A DNA stretch of 64,000 nucleotides from JAVJRN01 sp040218415 (GTDB lineage Bacteria > Bacteroidota > Bacteroidia > Cytophagales > Cyclobacteriaceae), in contig JAVJRN010000049.1 in the NCBI GenBank assembly GCA_040218415.1, positions 248,001 through 312,000 on the forward strand, in the 5' to 3' direction. The first letter of the stretch is position 1, and the number at the start of each line of letters is the position of its first letter. Positions 7,603-17,276 of the stretch are shown one piece after another. The translations under genes and the position numbers were made by a program. Below the pieces are notes generated by a model that was not told where the DNA came from, made no database searches, and worked only from the letters and a program-made list of their open reading frames with translations.

Positions 7603-9837
7603 ATGGAATATGTAATTTATTTGGTGCCTGTACTCGCACTCATTGGAATTCTCACAATGTATGTGAAATCCCAGTGGGTTTACAAGCAGGATGCAGGTGA
7701 TCAAAAAATGCAAGAACTGGCTAATTATATTAGAGAAGGTGCACTAGCTTTCTTGCACGCCGAGTATAGAGTGCTTGCTATTTTTGTTGTTATCGCAGGT
7801 GCATTATTGGGAGTGATATCTTCGGTAGTGGATACGACTCACTGGTTTATCGTTGTTGCTTTTGTTATTGGTGCCGTATTCTCTGCTGTAGCGGGAAATA
7901 TCGGTATGAGAATAGCCACAGCAGCCAATGTTAGAACTACCCAGGCAGCTCGAACTAGCCTTCCTCAAGCTTTAAAAGTATCTTTTACTGGCGGCACGGT
8001 CATGGGACTTGGTGTAGCCGGGTTAGCAGTCTTTGGTTTGTCAGTACTTTTCATCATACTATTTCAGTGGTTCATGTTAGGTGCTTGGACAAATACTGGC
8101 GACATGACCATTTTACTTGAGGCACTAGCAGGTTTCTCTTTAGGAGCGGAATCAATTGCTCTTTTTGCAAGAGTAGGAGGAGGAATTTACACTAAAGCTG
8201 CCGATGTAGGAGCTGATTTAGTAGGAAAAGTAGAAGCGGGAATTCCAGAGGACGATCCCCGGAATCCAGCAACGATTGCTGACAATGTAGGCGATAATGT
8301 AGGTGATGTAGCGGGAATGGGTGCTGACCTTTTTGGCTCTTATGTAGCTACCGTATTAGCATCTATGGTTCTTGGAAACTACGTTATTAGAGATATGGGC
8401 GGTGCTATCGATGATAATTTTGGTGGAATGGGACCTATTGTTCTTCCTTTAGTGATTGCAGGTTTAGGAATTATTTTTTCTATTATCGGAACATTGTTTA
8501 TTAAAATATCTGATAATAATGCAAAAGAAGCGGAAGTGCAGAATGCTCTTAATAAAGGAAACTGGAGTTCAATTATAATGACAGGTATAGCTGCCTATTT
8601 CATCATTGATATCATGTTACCTGCCAAAATGCAAATGTCTTTTTTCGGTGAAGGTATTCTCACGATAAATAGTATAAATGTTTTTTACGCGGTATTGGTA
8701 GGCTTAGCGGTAGGAGCGTTGATCTCTTATTTTACTGAATATTATACAGGTTTAGGAAAAAAGCCAGTAATGGACATTGTGAAAAATTCATCAACTGGTG
8801 CTGCAACTAACATCATCGCAGGTTTATCAACAGGAATGATTTCTACTTTTGCTCCTGTTTTATTATTTGCGGCTGCCATATGGAGCGCATATGAGTTTGC
8901 AGGTTTTTATGGAGTAGCTATTGCAGCTTCAGCCATGATGGCTACTACTGCCATGCAGCTAGCTATCGATGCTTTCGGCCCAATAGCTGATAATGCGGGT
9001 GGTATTGCTGAAATGAGCGAGCTTCCTGAAGAGGTAAGAAAAAGAACGGACATTTTGGATTCTGTTGGAAATACTACAGCGGCTGTTGGTAAAGGATTTG
9101 CCATTGCTTCTGCTGCGTTAACAGCTTTGGCTCTTTTTGCGGCCTATGTTACATTTACTGGGATTGATGGAATTAATATTTTCAAGGCAGATGTTCTTGC
9201 CGCATTATTTATTGGAGGCATGATTCCAGTCGTTTTCTCTGCTTTGGCAATGAGATCGGTAGGGAAAGCAGCCATGGAGATGGTACAAGAAGTAAGGCGC
9301 CAGTTTAGAGAAATTCCAGGTATTATGGAAGGAACAGGCAAGCCTGAATATGGTAAGTGTGTAGATATTTCCACCAAAGCAGCCATCAAAGAAATGATGC
9401 TTCCAGGGGCTATGACAATCGTTACGCCAATTATTATTGGTTTTGCGATGGGACCTGAGGCACTCGGTAGTTATATGGCTGGTGTGGCAGTTTCTGGAGT
9501 TGTTTGGGCTATTTTCCAAAACAATGCTGGTGGTGCTTGGGATAATGCTAAGAAGTCTTTTGAGGCCGGAGTAATGATTGATGGAGAAATGACCTATAAG
9601 GGTTCAGAAGCGCACAAAGCAGCCGTAACAGGTGATACTGTGGGTGATCCGTTCAAAGATACTTCCGGACCTTCAATGAATATTTTAATCAAGTTGACGT
9701 GTCTTGTTGGGCTAGTAATCGCACCGATATTAGGCGAAATTTACGGTGGAGGTTCGCATGCAGAGGTCATTATTGAGGACTCTATAGAACTAGCTAATAC
9801 AATTGAAACAAAAACTGAAGAGACTATCAAGCTATAA
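7603..9837 (+). CDS. hppA: membrane-bound ion-translocating pyrophosphatase
   Basis: A 744-residue polytopic membrane protein of about 16 helices that hydrolyses pyrophosphate and pumps H+ or Na+ across the inner membrane. The pyrophosphate-binding block GGGIYTKAADVGADLVGK (near 190) is followed by an acidic stretch containing DNVGDNVGDVAGMGADLFGS. In GNTTAAVGKG the position that is Lys in K+-independent enzymes is Ala, which points to a K+-dependent enzyme. Whether it pumps Na+, H+ or both cannot be fixed by eye. It is a single gene, with its own promoter-like box upstream and an intrinsic terminator downstream. Confidence 0.97.
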   Translation: MEYVIYLVPVLALIGILTMYVKSQWVYKQDAGDQKMQELANYIREGALAFLHAEYRVLAIFVVIAGALLGVISSVVDTTHWFIVVAFVIGAVFSAVAGNIGMRIATAANVRTTQAARTSLPQALKVSFTGGTVMGLGVAGLAVFGLSVLFIILFQWFMLGAWTNTGDMTILLEALAGFSLGAESIALFARVGGGIYTKAADVGADLVGKVEAGIPEDDPRNPATIADNVGDNVGDVAGMGADLFGSYVATVLASMVLGNYVIRDMGGAIDDNFGGMGPIVLPLVIAGLGIIFSIIGTLFIKISDNNAKEAEVQNALNKGNWSSIIMTGIAAYFIIDIMLPAKMQMSFFGEGILTINSINVFYAVLVGLAVGALISYFTEYYTGLGKKPVMDIVKNSSTGAATNIIAGLSTGMISTFAPVLLFAAAIWSAYEFAGFYGVAIAASAMMATTAMQLAIDAFGPIADNAGGIAEMSELPEEVRKRTDILDSVGNTTAAVGKGFAIASAALTALALFAAYVTFTGIDGINIFKADVLAALFIGGMIPVVFSALAMRSVGKAAMEMVQEVRRQFREIPGIMEGTGKPEYGKCVDISTKAAIKEMMLPGAMTIVTPIIIGFAMGPEALGSYMAGVAVSGVVWAIFQNNAGGAWDNAKKSFEAGVMIDGEMTYKGSEAHKAAVTGDTVGDPFKDTSGPSMNILIKLTCLVGLVIAPILGEIYGGGSHAEVIIEDSIELANTIETKTEETIKL

Positions 9838-9861
9838 CGAGATATCTCGACTTTAAATAGG

Positions 9862-9898
9862 AAAGCCCTTAGCTCATTTTGAGTCAAGGGCTTTTTTT
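9862..9898 (+). terminator. intrinsic terminator after hppA
   Basis: AAAGCCCTT (9862-9870) pairs with AAGGGCTTT (9886-9894), with an inner CTC/GAG extension, followed by a T-run to 9898. Confidence 0.85.
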
Positions 9899-10018
9899 AT
9901 ACCTATGCTCATCGAAACTTTCCATTCATTAATCTGCCCTAAATATTAATTCATCTTATAGTTTACTTTATATGAGACAAGATAACTAGTTGAAAGTGTG
10001 AGTTTTAAAAGATTTGAT

Positions 10019-10026
10019 TATATTTG
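10019..10026 (+). promoter_or_regulatory. consensus -7 box upstream of a small secreted protein gene
   Basis: TATATTTG at 10019-10026 matches the Bacteroidota -7 consensus TAnnTTTG, 22 bases before the ATG at 10049. No well-spaced TTTG is seen upstream, so only half the promoter is supported. Confidence 0.3.
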
Positions 10027-10048
10027 ATTCTGTTCAAATCTATTAGAT

Positions 10049-10459
10049 ATGGAAAAGCCCATTAAATCAGTGGTTAGTTTTTTGTTTTTTTTACTCATTA
10101 CCACTGCCAGTTATGCTAATAATCAACAAGGCGACTCAAGTATCCCAGCCTTGGTTGAGGAGCTAAATGAAGCGGTTGAGGTCAGAAATTTTCATTCAGC
10201 AAGAGAAATCATGGATAAGCTTTTTCCACTGATGAAGAAGGAATTGAAGGCTGATAAGAAGCGTTTGTCAGAGTTGACGAAGGAAGAGAATCCAGAAATG
10301 TCTCCAGAAGAATTTAAAAGTAATTATGATAGAAAAATGGAGGTGCTTGAGTTTGTCGAACAGTTATTAAACTCTTCGCCTGCTGCATTAAGAGTAAAAT
10401 CAAAGACTATGATTTCTGAGATTGGAACGTTCGTGAAGTTGTTAAATTCCAATTCTTAG
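10049..10459 (+). CDS. small secreted protein, unknown function
   Basis: A 136-residue protein with a Sec signal peptide (residues 1-23, hydrophobic SVVSFLFFLLITTASYA, likely cleaved after YA). The mature part is helical and charged, with no Cys and no motif I recognise. It stands alone between two intrinsic terminators, so it is probably a single-gene transcript. Periplasmic by inference. Confidence 0.6.
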   Translation: MEKPIKSVVSFLFFLLITTASYANNQQGDSSIPALVEELNEAVEVRNFHSAREIMDKLFPLMKKELKADKKRLSELTKEENPEMSPEEFKSNYDRKMEVLEFVEQLLNSSPAALRVKSKTMISEIGTFVKLLNSNS

Positions 10460-10483
10460 ATTTTTGTTTATCACGTTGTTCGT

Positions 10484-10514
10484 AAAGCCCAGCCTATTAA
10501 GGTTGGGCTTTTTT
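10484..10514 (+). terminator. intrinsic terminator
   Basis: An 11-bp stem with one G-T pair: AAAGCCCAGCC (10484-10494) against GGTTGGGCTTT (10501-10511), with a six-base loop and a short T-run. Confidence 0.85.
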
Positions 10515-10561
10515 GTTGTTCAATTTATTTCAAGCTAAAGACCAAAATAGTATTTTTGCTC

Positions 10562-11806
10562 ATGACGAAAATCAACTGTGGGGTAATTATATGCCTTGTT
10601 TTTTTGAGCGCTTGCATGAGTAATAGCCAGGTTGATTCAAAAGGAATCAAAGCTAAAGAATCATTGAACGCTGAGTTTGCGCTCAACCGCCCATATGTGA
10701 TATTGGTAAGTATTGACGGATTTCGTCATGATTATATTAAAAAATATAGCGCCAAAAATCTAGAGCAGATGAAGGCCGAAGGGGCGAGTACCGTAAAAAT
10801 GTTCCCTTCCTTTCCCTCTAAGACATTTCCTAATCACTATTCGATAGTAACTGGAATGTTGCCAGCTAACCACGGGCTAGTTTCCAATGAGTTTTACAGT
10901 AGATCCAAAAGAAAAAAATATGCTATTAGAAATAAAAAGGAAGTTCAAGATAGCAGCTGGTACGGAGGTGTTCCCTTATGGTCTTTAGCAGAACAGCAGG
11001 GCATGCTTTCGGCTTCTTACTTTTGGGTGGGATCCGAAGCGAATATTCTAGGTGCTAGACCTACCTATTATAAAACTTACAATGGTGCCGTATCCAATGC
11101 TGATCGGGTAAAAGGAGTATTGGATTGGCTTGACCTACCAAAGGAAAAAAGACCACACTTCATCACGCTTTACTTCTCCATAATTGATGATTACGGTCAT
11201 CGATATGGACCTGAATCAGATAAGATGTTTGAGGCTGTTGGTCAGATAGATAGTTTGATGGGAGTTTTGCGAAAGGGAATAGAAGAAACTAAGCTTCCTG
11301 TTTTCTTGGCAGTTACTTCCGATCATGGCATGAGCGAGATATCAAGAGGAGTAATTTTAAGCGAATTAGTTGATTTAGGGAATAGTGAGGTTTATTATTC
11401 TACACCAACAATGATCTACACCGAATCCAAAGAAGAAACCCAGCGGATATTTGAGGTATTGGATACGGTAACTTTATTTAAAACGTATAAGAGAGAAGAT
11501 CTACCCCAACATTGGAAGTATAACAATAGTGACAGAGTTGGCGATATATTGATTGTTAATGAAGCGCCATTGATCATCTTAGCAAAACCTTCAAAAGTTT
11601 CTGGTGGGACTCACGGCTTTGACCCTTTTGCCAATGATGAGATGTCGACTATTTTTCTTATCGAAGGACCGGATATCAAAAAAGGATTTGAGGTTGCACC
11701 ATTCCAAAATATCCATATTTATCCATTTTTAGCATCTATACTTGGGCTAGAATATAGTCATCAAATTGATGGTGAACCAAGTGTTTTGAAACCCATGATT
11801 CAATAG
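10562..11806 (+). CDS. ENPP-like alkaline phosphatase-superfamily phosphodiesterase, lipoprotein
   Basis: A 414-residue protein from the ATG at 10562 (a TTG two codons earlier is less likely). The signal peptide ends in the lipobox LSAC with Cys18. The metal site is recognisable: VSIDGFRHDY (Asp), KTFPNHY with the nucleophile Thr, HRYGPES, SDHGM and GGTHGFDP. This is the nucleotide pyrophosphatase/phosphodiesterase branch of the alkaline phosphatase superfamily, which cleaves phosphodiester or pyrophosphate bonds in nucleotides or lysophospholipids. Substrate unknown. Likely anchored in the periplasm or outer membrane. The DUF2784 gene follows after 37 bases. Confidence 0.88.
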   Translation: MTKINCGVIICLVFLSACMSNSQVDSKGIKAKESLNAEFALNRPYVILVSIDGFRHDYIKKYSAKNLEQMKAEGASTVKMFPSFPSKTFPNHYSIVTGMLPANHGLVSNEFYSRSKRKKYAIRNKKEVQDSSWYGGVPLWSLAEQQGMLSASYFWVGSEANILGARPTYYKTYNGAVSNADRVKGVLDWLDLPKEKRPHFITLYFSIIDDYGHRYGPESDKMFEAVGQIDSLMGVLRKGIEETKLPVFLAVTSDHGMSEISRGVILSELVDLGNSEVYYSTPTMIYTESKEETQRIFEVLDTVTLFKTYKREDLPQHWKYNNSDRVGDILIVNEAPLIILAKPSKVSGGTHGFDPFANDEMSTIFLIEGPDIKKGFEVAPFQNIHIYPFLASILGLEYSHQIDGEPSVLKPMIQ

Positions 11807-11843
11807 GGAATTTCTTTGGTCTAGTTTTTGTCTTGGCGCACAC

Positions 11844-12245
11844 ATGCTACTTTTCTTAGATTATTTTTTAACGGGATTCCATTTAAGTTTTGTTTTATTC
11901 GTTTTGGTAGGATGGTACTGGCAAAAAACTCGGCCATATCACAAATGGGCACTCCTACTTACCACTGTCGCTTGGTTGATCCTAGGTTGGTATGTAGGCA
12001 CCATTGGTTATTGTCCTTTGACTGACTGGCATTGGGATATTAAACGTTCTTTAGGTGAAAAAAATATACCCAGTTCTTTCATAGAATATTTATTGGAGAA
12101 GTGGACAAACGTTGATTTTAATAAAAAATTGGTTGACACATTTACCGCCTTAGGGCTTGTTTTTGGCGTCACGATGGCCATCCTGAAAGAAGTAACTGCA
12201 CGAAGGTTGAATAAAAGGAAATCCAAGGAGAGGTTAACTATCTAA
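11844..12245 (+). CDS. DUF2784 family membrane protein
   Basis: A 133-residue protein with three predicted membrane helices (about 2-25, 35-58, 98-116). The conserved GYCPLTDWHW (54-63 region) identifies the DUF2784 family of small inner-membrane proteins, whose function is not known. It lies between the phosphodiesterase gene and the ligase gene, which begins 21 bases later, suggesting one transcript. Confidence 0.78.
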   Translation: MLLFLDYFLTGFHLSFVLFVLVGWYWQKTRPYHKWALLLTTVAWLILGWYVGTIGYCPLTDWHWDIKRSLGEKNIPSSFIEYLLEKWTNVDFNKKLVDTFTALGLVFGVTMAILKEVTARRLNKRKSKERLTI

Positions 12246-12266
12246 GATGTCATCAGTTCCATTAAG

Positions 12267-13877
12267 GTGAAACAATTTGCATCATTAATTTTAAACCTAG
12301 AAAACACTTCGAGCACCACCAAGAAAATCTCTTTCTTAAAATCCTATTTTGAAAATGCTTCGCATGAAGATCAACTTTGGACGATCGCTCTTTTTAGCCA
12401 TAAGCGTCCCAAGCGTCAGATTAACACAAAATTGCTAAGAAAATGGGCGTGTGAGCTGAGTAATATTCCTGAATGGCTTTTTGAAGAGTCCTATTCCATT
12501 GTTGGTGATTTGGCCGAGTCTATTGCACTTATTCTACCAGAAGCTTTAAGCACTGAGCAGCACTCGCTATCGTATTGGGTATCCTATCTACAGACTTTAC
12601 AAGATTTGGAGGAGGCGGATAAAAAAGTAAAAGTTGAGAATGCCTGGTCATTATTAACCAAGCAAGAGCGATTTGTGTTCAATAAGTTGGTGACAGGAGG
12701 TTTTCGTGTGGGAGTATCCAAAAACCTAATGACTAAAGCGCTGGCTCAGTCCTTGGAAATGGAAGCTACACAGGTTGCACATTTAATTATGGGAGATTGG
12801 ACACCTGATTCCACCACTTTTGAAGAGTTGCTACAGGCGCAAGACGCGACCAAAAATATTTCAAAGCCTTATCCTTTTTACTTGGCTTATCCGCTCGAAG
12901 GAGAGGTTGCTACTTTGGGAAATCCTGAAGAATGGTGTGCCGAATGGAAATGGGATGGTATCAGAACTCAAATAATAAAAAGGCAAGGCGAGGCTTTTAT
13001 TTGGAGCAGAGGAGAGGAACTGATCACTGAAAAATTCCCTGAACTTGAAGCGTTATTGGATCGGCTTCCTAACGGTACGGCAATTGATGGGGAGCTGCTA
13101 CCTTTTAAAAACATTCCACTTCCTTTTTCTTTGTTGCAAACCAGAATTGGTAGGAAAACAGTTACGAAAAAGCAGCTGGAACAGTCTCCAGTAGTTATTT
13201 ATGCATATGACTTAATAGAATTAGATGGAGCTGATCTCAGGCACCAAGCCTTTTCAGATAGGCGAGAAAAACTTAAAACCCTCATTGACAACATACAGTC
13301 TGAACAATTATTTTTATCGGCATCCATAAAATTTGACTTTTGGACTGACCTGATTAAGTTGAGAGAAGATTCCCGTGCGCAGTATGCCGAAGGTTTGATG
13401 TTAAAACGGAAAAATGCTCCTTACAAGATAGGAAGAAAAAGAGGCGACTGGTGGAAGTGGAAGGTAGATCCATTTACGATTGATGCAATAATGGTTTATG
13501 CGAAGAAAGGTCATGGCCGTAGGGCTGACTTATACTCTGATTTTACGTTTGCTGTTTGGGAGGGCAAGGAACTGATCACATTTGCGAAAGCATATTCTGG
13601 GTTGACAGATAAAGAATTATCAGAGATCACAAAATTCGTGAAGGCAAACATCAAAGAGAAATTTGGGCCAGTAAGAACCGTAGAACCTTCACAGGTATTT
13701 GAAATTCATTTTGAAGGAATAAGCGAATCGAAAAGGCACAAAGCGGGAATAGCCGTTCGGTTTCCTAGGATTCATCGATGGAGAAAAGATAAAAAACCAG
13801 AAGATGCCAATACTTTATCAGACCTGAAATCCCTTTTGAATGCTTTGGGTAATGTAGATAGCAGTTCGAGTACTTAG
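12267..13877 (+). CDS. ATP-dependent DNA ligase, ligase-associated repair type
   Basis: A 536-residue ATP-dependent ligase. The adenylation motif KWDGIR has its nucleophile Lys at 228; downstream are DGELL (motif III-like), EGLMLKRK (motif IV) and DWWKWK (motif V). The N-terminal 200 residues form the helical DNA-binding domain seen in bacterial stand-alone ligases. It seals nicks using ATP and is the central member of the exonuclease-ligase-helicase-phosphoesterase set. The start is GTG at 12267; no ATG fits upstream in frame. DoxX and the helicase gene follow closely, so the three are probably co-transcribed. Confidence 0.93.
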   Translation: MKQFASLILNLENTSSTTKKISFLKSYFENASHEDQLWTIALFSHKRPKRQINTKLLRKWACELSNIPEWLFEESYSIVGDLAESIALILPEALSTEQHSLSYWVSYLQTLQDLEEADKKVKVENAWSLLTKQERFVFNKLVTGGFRVGVSKNLMTKALAQSLEMEATQVAHLIMGDWTPDSTTFEELLQAQDATKNISKPYPFYLAYPLEGEVATLGNPEEWCAEWKWDGIRTQIIKRQGEAFIWSRGEELITEKFPELEALLDRLPNGTAIDGELLPFKNIPLPFSLLQTRIGRKTVTKKQLEQSPVVIYAYDLIELDGADLRHQAFSDRREKLKTLIDNIQSEQLFLSASIKFDFWTDLIKLREDSRAQYAEGLMLKRKNAPYKIGRKRGDWWKWKVDPFTIDAIMVYAKKGHGRRADLYSDFTFAVWEGKELITFAKAYSGLTDKELSEITKFVKANIKEKFGPVRTVEPSQVFEIHFEGISESKRHKAGIAVRFPRIHRWRKDKKPEDANTLSDLKSLLNALGNVDSSSST

Positions 13878-13925
13878 GGAAATTTAATCTATTATTGTGT
13901 CCTTGCAATTTAAGAAAAAGGTACA

Positions 13926-14306
13926 ATGAAAGTTTTTGAATGGATATTGAGTTTGGTGGCAGCCTTTATTTTGTTACAAACACTTTTTTTTAAGTTTTCA
14001 GGTGCTGAAGAAAGCATCTTCATTTTTTCAACCGTAGGAATGGAGCCTTGGGGCCGATATGCGTCTGGTGTGGTGGAGTTAATCGCTGGGGTATTGCTGC
14101 TAGTTCCAAAGTACAGAGTCTACGGTAGTATGCTGGCTTTAGGAGTAATATCTGGCGCCATATTTTTTCATTTGACTGTTTTGGGTATCGAAGTTAAAGG
14201 GGATGGAGGCCAGCTTTTTTATTATGCGCTCACTGTATTTTTAGCTTCTCTTTTCATACTTTTCATTAGAAAAAAGGAAATTCCAATTTTAGGTTCGAAG
14301 TTTTAA
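13926..14306 (+). CDS. DoxX-like membrane protein
   Basis: A 126-residue inner-membrane protein with four predicted helices. The pattern LQTLFFKFSGAEES near the N-terminus and GVVELIAGVLLLVP in the second helix fit the DoxX/DoxD family. Family members are loosely tied to quinone redox or membrane stress. It is inserted between the ligase gene (48 bases upstream) and the helicase gene (14 bases downstream), which is unusual for the ligase-associated set as I know it. Confidence 0.8.
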   Translation: MKVFEWILSLVAAFILLQTLFFKFSGAEESIFIFSTVGMEPWGRYASGVVELIAGVLLLVPKYRVYGSMLALGVISGAIFFHLTVLGIEVKGDGGQLFYYALTVFLASLFILFIRKKEIPILGSKF

Positions 14307-14320
14307 GCGCTACACATTCC

Positions 14321-16798
14321 GTGAAACCAAGCAAGTCAAATCAAGATTTACAAACTGGCCTTGATTGGTTTGAGAACCGAGGTTGGAAGCCATTCGCTTT
14401 TCAATTAGAAGCTTGGCGTCATTACCTCGATGGCGATTCAGGCCTGCTCAATGCCCCAACTGGAAGTGGCAAAACATACGCATTATGGATGCCTTGTATT
14501 CTAGAGTTTCTTCAAGAGTATAGTAAAGAAGCAGTGGTGCCCGGAGTGAGAGTATTGTGGGTAACACCATTACGTGCCTTGGCTAAAGATATTCAACGAG
14601 CCATGCAGGAAGTTTGTGATGAGCTGGACCTCCGCTGGACCATTGGTTTAAGAACTGGTGATACGACGAGTTCACAACGACAAAGTCAAAAAAAGAATGC
14701 TCCGCAATGCTTGGTTATCACACCTGAAAGCTTGCATGTATTGTTGAGTCAAAGTGATTATCCCAATTACTTGAAAACTGTTAAAACGATCATCGCTGAT
14801 GAGTGGCATGAGATATTGGGCACGAAAAGAGGAGTTGCTTTAGAGCTAGCGATCAGCAGGTTAAAAAAAATCACTACCGATCCATTGAAAGTTTGGGGTA
14901 TCTCGGCAACCATTGGCAACTTAAATCAAGCCAAGCGCGTGTTGTTGGGCGAAGATTTGAATAGTGGTGGCGTCATCATCAAGGCCAAAATTGATAAAAA
15001 AGTCATCGTAGAATCTGTTCTTCCTGATGAAGTTGAGCAGTTTCCATGGGCTGGTCATTTAGGTACCAAGTTGCTTCCAAAAATACTTCCCATCATAAAG
15101 CGGAGTAAAACCACTCTTTTATTTACAAATACTCGATCACAAACAGAACTTTGGTATCAAGCCATATTGAAATTCGATCCAGATCTGGCAGGAACTATTG
15201 CCATGCACCACGGCTCCATAGATCCAGATATTCGAAACTGGGTAGAAGATGCACTACACGCCGAAAAGCTAAAATTAGTCGTTTGCACTTCTAGTCTCGA
15301 TTTGGGCGTAGATTTTAGACCAGTCGATACAGTCATACAAGTAGGTGGGCCAAAAGGTGTTTCGCGTTTTTTTCAAAGAGCCGGTAGAAGTGGCCATAGG
15401 CCTGGAGAAGTAAGTAGAATTTATTTTGTGCCTACCCATTCTCTTGAATTGGTAGAAGGTGCCGCATTGAGACAGGCGATAAAATCAGGAAATTTTGAAA
15501 GTAGAAAGCCATTAGAGATGTGTTTGGATGTTCTCGTACAATATCTCATTACTTTAGCGGTAAGCGGTGGTTTTAGGCCACTTGAAATATTGGAGGAGAT
15601 TAAACAAACCTACTGTTTCCGGTTATTAGGTGCAGAAGAATGGACCTGGGCACTTGATTTTATCACTACAGGAGGAAAAACATTGGGCGCCTATGATGAA
15701 TTTGCCAAGGTTTACAACGATGGTGGGATTTACAAGATCATCAATAAAAAAGCCGCGACAAGACACAAACTTTCCATAGGAACCATCGTGGGAGATCCGG
15801 CTATGAAGGTCAAGTTCATTACTGGTGGTCATATTGGAACAGTCGAGGAAAACTTTGTTTCCAAGTTAATGCCAGGAACAACCTTTTGGTTTTCAGGTCG
15901 CAATCTCGAGTTTATTATGATCAAGGATAACACAGTGATCGTAAGAAAATCTAAGAAAAAATCGGGACTAACACCCGCTTGGGGTGGAGGGCGTTTACCG
16001 CTATCCTCGATGCTGGCCGATGTAATTAGGACTAAACTAGAAGATGCTACCCTTAATATTTATGATGATATCGAAATGCAGACGATTAAGCCAATTCTTG
16101 ATTTGCAAAATAGAATGTCGATGGTACCTGATAGGAAAACGCTGTTAATAGAAAAGGCTCAGACCAAATTTGGCTATCACCTCTTTTTTTATCCATTTGA
16201 AGGGATGTTTGTTCATGAGGTTCTTGCTGGTGTCATTGCATTGAGAATCAGTCGACTACAGCCAATTACTTTCTCTATTTCTATGAATGATTACGGATTT
16301 GAATTACTCTCAGATCAAGAAATACCGATAGAAGAAGCGTTGGAAGTTGATCTTTTTACTGAGGAAAAACTGTATCCAGACATTCAAGAATCGATAAATA
16401 TGACAGAAATGGCTCAGAGAAAATTTCGGGATATTGCTACCATCGCAGGTTTAATTTTTCAAGGTTATCCAGGTAAAAATATTAAATCAAGGCATTTGCA
16501 GGCCTCAACGGGTATTTTATACAAAGTCTTTGATACTTATGATGAGAAAAACTTACTTATTCGACAGGCGCTGGATGAAGTACTTACGCTCCAACTCGAT
16601 CACTCTAGGCTTTTTGAAGCAGTAAGAAGGATCAATAAACAAACTATTGTATTAAAAAACACACAGAAGCCTTCGCCTTTCGCCTTTCCTATTTTTGTGG
16701 ATATGCTTAGAAGACAAAATTTAACTTCAGAGCAGGTAGCGGATCGGATTAGTAAAATGCAACTTCAGTTAGAAAAATATGTCTCCGAAAATACTTAA
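14321..16798 (+). CDS. ligase-associated DEXH-box DNA helicase (Lhr-like)
   Basis: An 825-residue superfamily 2 helicase. Walker A APTGSGKT is at 45-52, TPLRALAKD is motif Ia, DEWH at 160-163 is motif II, SATIGN is motif III, and the second RecA domain carries TSSLDLGVDFRPVD and QRAGRSGHRPGE (motifs V and VI). A long C-terminal region follows, as in Lhr-type helicases. This is the helicase of the four-gene ligase-associated DNA repair set. The GTG at 14321 is the only sensible start. A gap of 478 bases follows, so the operon probably ends here. Confidence 0.92.
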   Translation: MKPSKSNQDLQTGLDWFENRGWKPFAFQLEAWRHYLDGDSGLLNAPTGSGKTYALWMPCILEFLQEYSKEAVVPGVRVLWVTPLRALAKDIQRAMQEVCDELDLRWTIGLRTGDTTSSQRQSQKKNAPQCLVITPESLHVLLSQSDYPNYLKTVKTIIADEWHEILGTKRGVALELAISRLKKITTDPLKVWGISATIGNLNQAKRVLLGEDLNSGGVIIKAKIDKKVIVESVLPDEVEQFPWAGHLGTKLLPKILPIIKRSKTTLLFTNTRSQTELWYQAILKFDPDLAGTIAMHHGSIDPDIRNWVEDALHAEKLKLVVCTSSLDLGVDFRPVDTVIQVGGPKGVSRFFQRAGRSGHRPGEVSRIYFVPTHSLELVEGAALRQAIKSGNFESRKPLEMCLDVLVQYLITLAVSGGFRPLEILEEIKQTYCFRLLGAEEWTWALDFITTGGKTLGAYDEFAKVYNDGGIYKIINKKAATRHKLSIGTIVGDPAMKVKFITGGHIGTVEENFVSKLMPGTTFWFSGRNLEFIMIKDNTVIVRKSKKKSGLTPAWGGGRLPLSSMLADVIRTKLEDATLNIYDDIEMQTIKPILDLQNRMSMVPDRKTLLIEKAQTKFGYHLFFYPFEGMFVHEVLAGVIALRISRLQPITFSISMNDYGFELLSDQEIPIEEALEVDLFTEEKLYPDIQESINMTEMAQRKFRDIATIAGLIFQGYPGKNIKSRHLQASTGILYKVFDTYDEKNLLIRQALDEVLTLQLDHSRLFEAVRRINKQTIVLKNTQKPSPFAFPIFVDMLRRQNLTSEQVADRISKMQLQLEKYVSENT

Positions 16799-17276
16799 CA
16801 ACCGGAGTTCGATTAATAAAATCTTGAAATCAGTGTTAAAATCGTCTTTGCGAAATGAGAATCGATTAAAATGAGGTTTTTATTGAAGCAATCTCACCTT
16901 TCTAGCAGACTGTTTCAATTTTCTAATCTCTTCAAGCTTAAAAAAAATAGCGCGTTGATTCAAGAACGAATGCTGAAAAATCGAACTTAGGTTACAGCTA
17001 ATTTGAATGTTATTTGAAAGAACACGCGGATTCAAGCCATAAGTGCAAAATGGTTGTTTGATTTATTTTACTGGAAACATCGTCTTATTTATTTGACGAA
17101 TTTTGCTTTTGTGCAACATAATTTTCGTTTTTCTGTTATTTGGGATGATTGTCATGAACTACATGTAATCCATGAGATAATTACACAAATTAATGTCTTA
17201 AAGATCATCAGAGACAGTATATTGTAGTATAATGTATAGTTTTCTGAATAGACTTGAGATAATCCAAAAACATCAG
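16799..17276. other. intergenic stretch without a recognisable gene
   Basis: About 480 bases between the helicase and DUF2147 genes. Every frame is broken by stops; the longest credible frame is about 39 codons from 16872 and has no features. No strong hairpin followed by a T-run is visible. The stretch is AT-rich and probably holds the promoter of the DUF2147-PdeM pair, but no full consensus with correct spacing was found. Confidence 0.5.

Noticed and set aside
8907..9519. Minus-strand frames opposite hppA
   Set aside because: Shadows of the highly conserved pyrophosphatase gene; composition follows its Gly/Ala-rich codons.
16872..16991. 39-codon frame in the gap after the helicase gene
   Set aside because: Low-complexity, without start context, motif or conservation clue.
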